From Verrucomicrobiaceae bacterium (GTDB taxonomy: Bacteria; Verrucomicrobiota; Verrucomicrobiia; Verrucomicrobiales; Verrucomicrobiaceae), in NCBI GenBank assembly GCA_016795375.1, contig JAEUHJ010000017.1, positions 1 through 54,805 of the forward strand: DNA of 54,805 nucleotides, written 5' to 3'. The notes below the pieces were generated by a model that saw only the letters and a list, made by a program, of their open reading frames with translations, had not been told where the DNA came from and ran no database searches. Position 1 is the stretch's first letter, and every line of letters begins with the position of its first letter. A program made the translations under genes and the position numbers. Shown one piece after another: positions 35,734 through 43,564 of the stretch.

Positions 35734-35872
35734 GACATTCCAAACGCGGATGGCGGGCGATTCATACGGGCGCGGCAGAAGTGGCGTCACGCAGCTTTGA
35801 TCCGGTTCAAGCGACAGGTTTCCACTTTTACGCAGTCTTGCTTATCCGTCTCACGCGAAGTATTTCAGCAGC

Positions 35873-37318
35873 ATGAAGGCTCTGCCGCATCTCCTTGTCA
35901 CCGCGCTGCTCGCGGCTTCTTCCAGCTTTGCCCACGATCTCGTAATCGCCAATGGCCGCGTCATGGACCCGGCGACGAATCTCGACGCTGTGCGCCACAT
36001 CGGCATCACCGGCGGAAAAATCAGCGCGATCTCCGAAACACCGCTCACGGGCGAAAAGGCCGTCGATGCGGCCGGACTCGTCGTCGCGCCGGGATTCATC
36101 GACCTGCACGCGCACGGTCAGACGACTTCTGATTTGCAAATCAAGGCGCAGGATGGCGTCACGACGGCGCTCGAACTCGAAGGCGGCGTGTATCCCGTGG
36201 CCTCGTGGTATGCCTCGCGTGAAGGAAAGGCACCCATTCACTATGGGGCGACGGTCGGGCACATCACGGTGCGCTTTGCCGCCTTTCATCCCGAGATGCG
36301 TCTGGGCCAGTGGGGCGGTGGGAGGTCACGACTGGCGCAGCTAGGGCCGAATCCTGCGGGCGCGAACAAGGTCGCGAGCGAGGCAGAAATGCAGAGCATG
36401 AGCGCGGCGATCCGCGAGGGGCTCGATGACGGTGCGCTGGGCGTCGGCTTCGGCATCAATTACACGCCGGCGGCAACGACGGAGGAAATCGAGGCGCTGT
36501 TCCGCATCGCGGCAGAGCGGAAGGCCCCCGTCTTCGTCCACACTCGTGCCTTTGGCATCGCGCCGATCCGCGAGGCCATCGAGGCGGCGAAAAAGTCCGG
36601 TGTGTCACTTCACATCGTACACATCGGCAGCAGCGCCATCGGAGACATGCCGGAGGTGCTGAGGTTGATCGACGAATCCCGCGCCGCAGGCATGGACCTC
36701 ACCACGGAGGTCTATCCCTACACCGCCGCATCCACGATGCTGGAGTCCGCCATGTTTAATCCGGGCTGGCAGGACAATCTGCGCATCACCTACGGCGACA
36801 TCACCTGGGTGGCGACGGGCGAACGGCTCACGAAGGAGACTTTCGAGCAGTATCGGAAGCAGGGCGGCTGGGTCATCATGCACATGATGAAGGATGCGAA
36901 CGTCGAAAAAGCCATCGCGCATCCCGGCGTGATGATCGCGAGTGATGGCGTGCCTTTTGTCGATGGCAGAGGCCATCCGCGCGGCGCGGGCACCTATGCG
37001 CGAGTGCTCGGCCATTACTGCCGCGACAAGAAGCTGCTGCCACTGATGGATGCGCTGGCGAAGATGACCATCCTGCCCGCCAGGCGTCTCGAAGGGCATG
37101 TGCCGATGATGAAAAACAAAGGCCGCATCGCTGTCGGCGCTGACGCGGACATCACCGTCTTTGACGCGGCCAAAATCATCGATCGCGCCACGTTTGAGGC
37201 ACCCACCACGCCCTCAGCGGGCGTTTCGCAGGTCATTGTGGGCGGCGTTTTTGTCGTGCGGGATGGCGAACTCGTGAAAGATGCCCTTCCAGGACGCGCT
37301 GTGAGAAGCACACCATGA
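35873..37318 (+). CDS. Secreted amidohydrolase, D-aminoacylase-like
   Basis: A 481-residue member of the amidohydrolase superfamily, near N-acyl-D-amino-acid deacylases, but with a signal peptide (MKALPHLLVTALLAASSSFA). The metal site is visible as PGFIDLHAHG (first two His), then a VFVHTRA histidine at about 223, LHIVHIG at about 243, and MIASDGVPFVDG for the catalytic Asp near 362. N-terminal LVIANGRVMDP and C-terminal GRIAVGADADITVFD are the usual composite-domain ends. It would split N-acylated D-amino acids or similar amides outside the cytoplasm. It is divergent from a peptidoglycan carboxypeptidase, which could supply D-amino acids; that link is inference. The next gene follows after 110 bases. 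Confidence 0.88.
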   Translation: MKALPHLLVTALLAASSSFAHDLVIANGRVMDPATNLDAVRHIGITGGKISAISETPLTGEKAVDAAGLVVAPGFIDLHAHGQTTSDLQIKAQDGVTTALELEGGVYPVASWYASREGKAPIHYGATVGHITVRFAAFHPEMRLGQWGGGRSRLAQLGPNPAGANKVASEAEMQSMSAAIREGLDDGALGVGFGINYTPAATTEEIEALFRIAAERKAPVFVHTRAFGIAPIREAIEAAKKSGVSLHIVHIGSSAIGDMPEVLRLIDESRAAGMDLTTEVYPYTAASTMLESAMFNPGWQDNLRITYGDITWVATGERLTKETFEQYRKQGGWVIMHMMKDANVEKAIAHPGVMIASDGVPFVDGRGHPRGAGTYARVLGHYCRDKKLLPLMDALAKMTILPARRLEGHVPMMKNKGRIAVGADADITVFDAAKIIDRATFEAPTTPSAGVSQVIVGGVFVVRDGELVKDALPGRAVRSTP

Positions 37319-37428
37319 AACCGCTGTGATTGGCGAACCTCGCCTCGTTACAGACGGGTCTGTTTACACCAACTTGCCTCCAATCGATGAAAAGCCTCCT
37401 CCTCTACTTTGACGCGACACGCACAACA

Positions 37429-38223
37429 ATGTGGCATCGTCAGACCATTTTTGGGTTCCTCGCCGTGATGACCTCAGTCACGATGGCCGGGTGCGCCTTT
37501 CGAGGCAGCTCCAAGGCTGCTCCCTACTTGAATGGAGAGATCATCCACACGACTCCCAACGAGTGGCCGCGAGTGCAGAAGCGATTTTCAGCCATGATGC
37601 GCAGTGACTCAAGCAGTCCCGGCAAGGAATCAATTAGGATGGCACAACAACTCGAGGACCAGGCTAGGAAGCATGGCCGGGTAGGCGGAGGGGTGATCAA
37701 GGTGGAGATCAAGTTCATCGAGTCGGAAATTGAACCGGCGCATGCCGTGGCCGGGGGATGTACGGCCCGCATTCTGTCTTCAGGCGAGTTGAACACATTC
37801 CTTCGCTCGATCATGCGCGATCAACGCACCCAAACCATTTCTTACCCGCGGATGGCTGGCCGCGCGGGGCATGCGATGACGATTCGCAGCGTGGTCAATC
37901 AGCCCATGATCGCCTCCTCGCAGTCCAGGAAGGCTGCCGACGTAGCTGCCTCCACAGCGACTGATATTCAATACGCTCCCGTCGGCACAATACTTTGGCT
38001 TTGCCCTGTCCTCACACCGTCAGGCCGCATTCATATCGAGACTGATCTCACGATTTCGCGCATCGTGGGCGAGGAGGAGTTCGGCGGGAACCCTTATCCC
38101 ATTCTCTCGGCTTGGACGAGTTCACCATCGCTGAATCTCGCCGAAGGCCAGAGCGCGTTGCTGCCCGGCCCCATCGAAAAGTCAGGCAAGAGGACGTATT
38201 TGGTGGTCACAATCGCGGAATGA
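37429..38223 (+). CDS. Small secretin-like lipoprotein
   Basis: From the ATG at 37429 the protein has 264 residues and a lipoprotein signal with lipobox MAGC ([13 protein letters not shown] then [10 protein letters not shown]). A start at 37387 would add a non-signal leader. Residues about 80-260 read like the C-terminal gate domain of secretins: [72 protein letters not shown] and [26 protein letters not shown]. The large N0-N3 domains are absent, so it cannot by itself be a full secretin. A pilotin-like partner or degenerate paralogue is possible. It is alone between the amidohydrolase and the DUF1080 gene. Confidence 0.6.
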   Translation: MWHRQTIFGFLAVMTSVTMAGCAFRGSSKAAPYLNGEIIHTTPNEWPRVQKRFSAMMRSDSSSPGKESIRMAQQLEDQARKHGRVGGGVIKVEIKFIESEIEPAHAVAGGCTARILSSGELNTFLRSIMRDQRTQTISYPRMAGRAGHAMTIRSVVNQPMIASSQSRKAADVAASTATDIQYAPVGTILWLCPVLTPSGRIHIETDLTISRIVGEEEFGGNPYPILSAWTSSPSLNLAEGQSALLPGPIEKSGKRTYLVVTIAE

Positions 38224-38272
38224 TTTTGAGATTACGACCCTGCCCAATTTTTGCTGCCAACCCACCCGACTC

Positions 38273-38980
38273 ATGAAACCACTCCTCATCTCCATCCTTC
38301 TCGCTACCACCGCTCTCGCCGAGGACGTGCCGCAGTGGCGCGATCTCTTCAACGGCAAGGATCTCACCGGCTGGGTGGATGTGAACACGAGCAAGGAGAC
38401 CTGGAGCGTCAAAGACGGCCTGCTCGTGTGCAAAGGCCTGCCCATCGGCGTCATGCGCAGCGAGAAACAATACGAGAACTTCATCCTGCACATCGAATGG
38501 CGTCACATGCAGGCAGGCGGCAACAGTGGCGTCTTCGTGTGGAGCGAGGGCAGCACGCCAGCGGATCGTCCGCTGCCGAAAGGCATGGAGGTGCAGATGC
38601 TCGAACTCGAATGGCCCAAGCTGCACCCGACCAAGGACGGCCAGCCGAATCATCCTGGATTCGTTTCAGGCGAACTCTTTGGTGCGAACGGCCTCGAAGG
38701 CATTCCCGACAATCCACGCGGGCGCCGCAGCATGTCGTATGAAATGCGCTGCAAAGGAAAAGGCGAATGGAACACCTATGATGTCGTGTGCGTCGATGGG
38801 ACGGTGAAGCTCTCGATCAACGGCAAATTTGTGAACGGCATCAGCCAATCCACCGTGCGCAAAGGCTACCTCTGCCTCGAATCCGAGGGTGCGGAGATCC
38901 ATTTCCGTAACATCAAGATCATGGAGCTGCCCGGCGGACGCGTGACACCGGAGCAGACGGCTCCGGTCGTGGGGAAGTAA
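38273..38980 (+). CDS. Secreted DUF1080 protein (3-keto-disaccharide hydrolase family)
   Basis: A 235-residue jelly-roll protein with signal peptide ([16 protein letters not shown]). FRDLF-type start [60 protein letters not shown] and [19 protein letters not shown] define DUF1080. Proteins of this family include 3-keto-glycoside hydrolases or bind sugars; many are abundant in Verrucomicrobia and Planctomycetes. A partner oxidoreductase is not adjacent. The stop codon touches the stop of the convergent ceramidase-like gene at 38981, with no base between. The 49 bases between 38223 and 38273 include no obvious terminator. Confidence 0.9.
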   Translation: MKPLLISILLATTALAEDVPQWRDLFNGKDLTGWVDVNTSKETWSVKDGLLVCKGLPIGVMRSEKQYENFILHIEWRHMQAGGNSGVFVWSEGSTPADRPLPKGMEVQMLELEWPKLHPTKDGQPNHPGFVSGELFGANGLEGIPDNPRGRRSMSYEMRCKGKGEWNTYDVVCVDGTVKLSINGKFVNGISQSTVRKGYLCLESEGAEIHFRNIKIMELPGGRVTPEQTAPVVGK

Positions 38981-40318
38981 TCACTTCGCCTTCTTCACCA
39001 GCTCATCGACCTTGGTTGTGATCCGCTCCTCCACCGTTTCCGTGTAGGGCGCGCGATGACCGTATTCAAACATGCCGGTCACACCTTCGTAGCCACCTTC
39101 TTTCAGCACGCGCAGGCTGGGCACATAGCTCGTGAGATCGTTGTTGTAGCCGCAGACCCAGGTGTTGTTCCAGCCGTAGGTTGATTTGAACTTCAGCGAG
39201 TAATCCACCACCGTCTCGCCTGTCAGCGCGATGAAGGTGAGATCCGGGCCGAACTGCCACACCTGCACCGGATACTTCACGCGATCCGGCGGCGAACCGA
39301 GCGTCTCGTACTGGCGGATGAAGTGCTCGAACTCGCGTTTCGGCATGCCGGTGAGGTTCGGGACGCGTTGCTTCAATTCATCGAGCGGGATGCCCGGCTG
39401 CAACTCCAGTTCCGTCCCGCCCATCGCGGCACGCAGAGGCCCGCCGAGCGGTTTCATCGTGCCTGCGACGACCTGGCGCACGGATTCGGCCAGCACTTTG
39501 CCATACATGCCTGCCAGCTCTGTCGCCTCCATGTCCTTGCCTCGGATGCGTGGCAGCGGATTCGCATCGCCGCCGCAATTCTGCACAAACATCGCCACGC
39601 AGCCGGGAAATGACTTCTCCAGCTCCAACTGCGCAAAGCCCGCGTAGTCGCCATTGATGCTCAGACCGCCGAGCGCCGTCGTATGGCAGGAATAACCGAA
39701 CACGATGGCCTTGGGGTCGGTTCCGGTCTTCATCGTGATCACCGGCACATCCTGATCGACCTGCCCGCCAAACGCGCGGCTCTCCGCGCCGCGTGAACGC
39801 CGCCGGTTCACCGCCACGCCGGCCAGCCCTTGCTCAAACGCAAGTTCTGCGGGCGCGAGATTCGCAATCGCCTTGCCGATGACCTCATCATACTTCGCAT
39901 ACACCATCTGCGTGTAGCGATCCTTCACCGCGGCCTCCTCCGGCGTGAATTCATAATAGAGCCACAACACATCCTCCGTGACTGGGCACGAATGATTGTG
40001 CGACGTGTTCAGGATCAGCCGCTCTCTCGGCACGCGATGCTCCTCCAGCGCGTTCTTCGCGATCACCGCGATCATCTTGTCGCTGAGACCGACAAGATCG
40101 GCAGTGACCAGCACAGAAATCGCGCCCGAGTCATCCTTCAGCGCCAGCGCCTTCAGCCAGATCGGATGCTCCACGCGTTGCGACATGCGCGTCTTGCCTC
40201 CATAACCCGCCAGCGGCACGGATTCGGCCGGTGTGATGTCCGCCTTCGCCACGCCTGCCTGCCAGGCGGCGGAGGCGGCGGCGCAGAGGCCAAAGAAGGT
40301 GATGCAGAAACATTTCAT
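38981..40318 (-). CDS. Secreted ceramidase-like hydrolase (paralogue B)
   Basis: 445 residues with a signal peptide ending near ASAA. The mature start AGVAKADITPAESVPLAGYGGKTR is the ceramidase N-domain hallmark. NTSHNHSCPVTED replaces the usual SSHTHSGP, with one His pair kept, and VFGYSCHTTAL and VQNCGGDANPLPR match the downstream region. It is clearly a paralogue of the genes at 15652 and 40322. It starts 3 bases after the stop of paralogue C, so the two are co-transcribed from the propeller gene at 42747. Enzyme specificity is unknown; PVC genomes use these proteins as secreted amidase-like hydrolases, and lipid turnover is only an inference from the family name. Confidence 0.82.
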   Translation of the reverse strand: MKCFCITFFGLCAAASAAWQAGVAKADITPAESVPLAGYGGKTRMSQRVEHPIWLKALALKDDSGAISVLVTADLVGLSDKMIAVIAKNALEEHRVPRERLILNTSHNHSCPVTEDVLWLYYEFTPEEAAVKDRYTQMVYAKYDEVIGKAIANLAPAELAFEQGLAGVAVNRRRSRGAESRAFGGQVDQDVPVITMKTGTDPKAIVFGYSCHTTALGGLSINGDYAGFAQLELEKSFPGCVAMFVQNCGGDANPLPRIRGKDMEATELAGMYGKVLAESVRQVVAGTMKPLGGPLRAAMGGTELELQPGIPLDELKQRVPNLTGMPKREFEHFIRQYETLGSPPDRVKYPVQVWQFGPDLTFIALTGETVVDYSLKFKSTYGWNNTWVCGYNNDLTSYVPSLRVLKEGGYEGVTGMFEYGHRAPYTETVEERITTKVDELVKKAK

Positions 40319-40321
40319 GGT

Positions 40322-41737
40322 TCACTTGAGTTCCGCAGCCATCTCCAGCAGCGCGTTCATCAGCTTCACGGATGCCTGCGGCTCCAGATAATTCGTGCCG
40401 GGCCAGGTCTCGTAGCCGCCGAGCTCGAAATGGCGCGGCGTGGGCATGTAGCCGTAATAGCCGTGCGACAGCTCGACCATGAAGGACTTCGCGAACGGGC
40501 TGCGCTTCTTGAACTCCATGCCCGTCTCGGCGAACGTCTCGCAGGGCGAGGAGCCGATGCACACGTCGCCGATGCGGAAAACCTGCGTCGGATACTTCGT
40601 CTCCGGGCTGGCCTGCGCGAGGCGCTGGACGCGCCCGGCATAGGCGAGCGGAAGGTTGGCCTTGCCCTGGATGCGTGGCGTCTTCGCCTCGGTTTCCTTC
40701 GCCCATGCGATGAGATCACCGGGTATTTCACGCCACTTCACGTCGAGTTCGCGATAGCGCGAGGCCAGCGGCGCCTCGCTTTGCCAGGTCAGCTTCTTCA
40801 TGGCCTCGTTCACCTTTGCGGCCACGTCATCGGCAACGTAACGCATCTGCTCATACGGCTTCTTTCGCGGCTGCGGATCGCGGAAATTGATGTTGTTCGC
40901 GTCGCCACTCGTCCCGTTCGCCATGATACCGACAAACGGCGGGTATTCGCCGCCGCCGGTCTGCAGGCGCTTCAACGCCTCACAGTAATAACCGTAGTAG
41001 TCGGCGGAGACGTCCGCGCCGTTCACGCCGCCGACGTAATGCAGCGAATAAGCCGAATAGACCGAGATCATGCGCCCGCCAGGCTCGCGCAACGCGATGA
41101 AGGAGACGACGGGGTCCGGCTCGGCGGCGGGCTTGACGAGGTTCGGGTTTCCCGAGCCTGGATTCATCTTCACCTTGTCGATCTTGCCGAATGGATTCGG
41201 CGGCATCGTCCCCTCCTTGAGGAACCAGCGGCGGATATGCACATGCTCCGGCACGTCCACACGGCCAAACGCGATCTCCGCAGGCCGCAGCAGCGTGGCC
41301 GCACGCCGCACACCGTCCGCGATGCGCCGCGCAACGAATTTCTGATAGTCCGTCAGCTCCAGGTCTGAGGAGTAGAACCTCACCGGCCCGCCGAGCGCGT
41401 TCACCGCCGAATGCGTGTGCGTGCCGCTGATGAGAACATTCGCCGCCGGGATGCCGGTCTCTTTTTCGATGAACTCACGCGCCTTCACCGAAACGCTGCG
41501 GTGCAGGCCGAGCAGGTCGCACACCACCAGTGCCAGCTTCGTCTTGCCGTCATCGAGCACGAGGCAGCGCGCATGCAGCTCGTCATGAATATGCGTGGCA
41601 GGGAACGGCAGGAAGCCGCCGACCACCTCGCCACCCAGATCCGGCGTGATGTTCGACGTGGCCGCGCCCGCGCGGAGCTCAGCGTGGGCGGTGTTCAACG
41701 AGGTGAGGACTGCGAGCAGGATCAAGAAAGGGCGCAT
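40322..41737 (-). CDS. Secreted ceramidase-like hydrolase (paralogue C)
   Basis: From the ATG at 41737 it has 471 residues with a signal peptide (MRPFLILLAVLTSLNTAHA). LRAGAATSNITPDLGG opens the fold; the metal motif is ISGTHTHSAVNALGGP. The downstream region has YSAYSLHYVGGVNGADVSADYYGYYCEAL and IMANGTSGDANNINFRDP. An unusual feature is an acidic/basic loop GTMPPNPFGKIDKVKMNPG in the middle. It is the second gene of a three-gene minus-strand unit (propeller 41770-42747, paralogue C, paralogue B). The frame is open upstream of 41737 but that portion is not a plausible leader. Confidence 0.8.
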   Translation of the reverse strand: MRPFLILLAVLTSLNTAHAELRAGAATSNITPDLGGEVVGGFLPFPATHIHDELHARCLVLDDGKTKLALVVCDLLGLHRSVSVKAREFIEKETGIPAANVLISGTHTHSAVNALGGPVRFYSSDLELTDYQKFVARRIADGVRRAATLLRPAEIAFGRVDVPEHVHIRRWFLKEGTMPPNPFGKIDKVKMNPGSGNPNLVKPAAEPDPVVSFIALREPGGRMISVYSAYSLHYVGGVNGADVSADYYGYYCEALKRLQTGGGEYPPFVGIMANGTSGDANNINFRDPQPRKKPYEQMRYVADDVAAKVNEAMKKLTWQSEAPLASRYRELDVKWREIPGDLIAWAKETEAKTPRIQGKANLPLAYAGRVQRLAQASPETKYPTQVFRIGDVCIGSSPCETFAETGMEFKKRSPFAKSFMVELSHGYYGYMPTPRHFELGGYETWPGTNYLEPQASVKLMNALLEMAAELK

Positions 41738-41769
41738 GAGGTCAATACAGCCTTTCCGCGCCGCTTTTG

Positions 41770-42747
41770 TCACGGCTTCCAATCCTCCGGCAGATTCAAC
41801 GACCACACTTCAGCCGACAGCGGCCGCGCATGACCGCCAGCGACCCACAGCTTGTCCTGAAACACGAACACCGAATGCTCGTGCCGCGCCTTCCAACACG
41901 TCTTGGTTTCAAGGCGTTGCCAGTTTTTGCCATCCGCGCTGTGCCACACATCGCCATAGTTGTCCTTCTCCTTCGACCAGCCGCCCAGCACCCACATCCG
42001 GCCACGATACACCGTCGTGCTGAACCACAAGCGCGCGCCCCATGGCGCGGATTCCGTCTCACAGGTCCAGTTCACGCCGTCGCTTGATGACCATACGTCG
42101 TTCTTCGCATGATAGGCCGGCGTGTAGTTGCCCCCGCCCATCACATAGATGCGGTCGTTCAAAACAACCGCTTGGTGATAAGCACGCGGCGACCACGCGG
42201 CATTCGCGGCCTCCTGCTTCCACGTTTTGCCGTCTGCCGAAGACCACACATCGTTCTTGAGGCTCTTTTCGGTGCCAAAGTAGTAGTCCTCGATGCCGCC
42301 GAGCATCCACATGCGTCCTCGATGCTCCACCAGCCCCGCCGCGAGCCGTGGCGACCAGCCAGCATTGGCAGTGACTTGCTCCCACTTCGCGCCATCGGCT
42401 GATGACCACACCTGGTTGCTCGCTGAGTGTCCCGGCAGCCTTCCTTTGTGCCAGCCGCCCATGACCCACATTTTGTCGGCAAAGGTGATGTTCATCGGCA
42501 GATCGCTGTGCAGCCACGGCGCGTTCTTTTCGACCAAAGTCCACGCCTTGCCGTCCTGCGACGACCACACATCGCGCGGAGGCTCCGCGAATGATTGAAA
42601 CCACCCGCCGCCGATCCAGAGCCGGTCGTTGAAAACCCACTCCGCCTGCGAATCCCGCGCCTGCCATGCCGCGGCACCTTCCAGAGCCCAGTCAGGTTCC
42701 GCGCGGGCCTGGGAGACGCAGAGGAGGATGACCGGGACAAGGCGCAT
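41770..42747 (-). CDS. Secreted Kelch-like beta-propeller protein
   Basis: A 325-residue protein starting at 42747 with a short signal peptide (MRLVPVILLCVSQARA). At least five repeats of the pattern DVWSS.DGK.W..V...A.W..R...........MWVMGG are visible (for example DVWSSQDGKAWTLVEKNAPW, VWSSADGAKWEQVTANAGW, DVWSSADGKTWKQEAANAAW, DVWSSSDGVNWTCETESAPW, DVWHSADGKNWQRLETKTCW). This is a Kelch/galactose-oxidase-type propeller without a catalytic domain. It is the first gene of the unit with the ceramidase-like paralogues C and B. It may bind or present substrate for them, which is inference. Confidence 0.82.
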   Translation of the reverse strand: MRLVPVILLCVSQARAEPDWALEGAAAWQARDSQAEWVFNDRLWIGGGWFQSFAEPPRDVWSSQDGKAWTLVEKNAPWLHSDLPMNITFADKMWVMGGWHKGRLPGHSASNQVWSSADGAKWEQVTANAGWSPRLAAGLVEHRGRMWMLGGIEDYYFGTEKSLKNDVWSSADGKTWKQEAANAAWSPRAYHQAVVLNDRIYVMGGGNYTPAYHAKNDVWSSSDGVNWTCETESAPWGARLWFSTTVYRGRMWVLGGWSKEKDNYGDVWHSADGKNWQRLETKTCWKARHEHSVFVFQDKLWVAGGHARPLSAEVWSLNLPEDWKP

Positions 42748-42878
42748 GTCAGTCCATACGCGGAGGACGCGGTTTTCATGCGTCACAACTGCCCGCAGCG
42801 CGGAATCTGGCGGATTGGAGGAACTTCGCGCTTGGCGGGAGGAAGGCGGTTTGGTAGCGTCGCGGACTTTACCGAATA

Positions 42879-43538
42879 ATGAACCGCGAACTTATCATCC
42901 GCCTCTGCCTGGCCGTGCTGGCCATCCTGATTGTCATGCTGCTGTGGAACGCTGTGAAAGGGGCCGACGACGGGATGAAACTGGTGTTTGTGATCGTGAT
43001 GGGGGTCATCGGAGGCATCTTGATGGTGAAATTTGTCATTCCATGGATCGGCGATGCGTTCGGAGAGGCGGTGTTCTCCTCTGGCGAGAAGGTGGAGCAG
43101 GATGAGATGACGAAGGCGGCGGCCTGCATCTCCCAGGGTGACTACGCCGGGGCGATCAGCCATTACGAGAAGATGCTGGATGACAAGCCGGACGATCCAT
43201 TCCCGGTGGCTGAAATCGCAAAGATCCACGCGGAGCGCCTGCATGATCCGCATGCGGCGCTGCGGGCGCTGGAGGAGCACCTGCAGAGCAAGGACTGGCC
43301 GGTGGATGACGCCGCCTTCCTCATGTTCCGCATCGCCGACGTGCATCTGACCCATCTGCATGACTTCGAGACGGCGCACGACATGCTGGAGCAGGTGGTC
43401 GGCAACTTCCCGAACACACGGCACAGCGCGAACGCGCACCACAAGATCAGCGAGCTGGAGCAGGCGCAGTACAAGCTCATCATGGAGCAGCGTGGGAAGG
43501 CGCAGGCGGCGGATGACGGGTCTGCTCCCGTCGCGTGA
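42879..43538 (+). CDS. Membrane-anchored TPR protein
   Basis: A 219-residue protein with two membrane helices at about 6-27 and 34-58, then a cytoplasmic or periplasmic helical part. Residues about 78-205 contain two or three tetratricopeptide-like repeats (ACISQGDYAGAISHYEKMLDDKPDDP, and FETAHDMLEQVVGNFPNTRHSANAHHKISELE). TPR proteins scaffold multi-protein complexes; no partner is evident. comEC starts 27 bases after its stop, so a link to DNA uptake or the same transcript is possible. Its own promoter would lie in the 131 bases after the divergent propeller gene. Confidence 0.75.
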   Translation: MNRELIIRLCLAVLAILIVMLLWNAVKGADDGMKLVFVIVMGVIGGILMVKFVIPWIGDAFGEAVFSSGEKVEQDEMTKAAACISQGDYAGAISHYEKMLDDKPDDPFPVAEIAKIHAERLHDPHAALRALEEHLQSKDWPVDDAAFLMFRIADVHLTHLHDFETAHDMLEQVVGNFPNTRHSANAHHKISELEQAQYKLIMEQRGKAQAADDGSAPVA

Positions 43539-43564
43539 TGTGACCTTCCACGATCTCCGGAGCC

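Noticed and set aside
39830..41368. 512-codon plus-strand frame
   Set aside because: Antisense to both ceramidase-like genes B and C.
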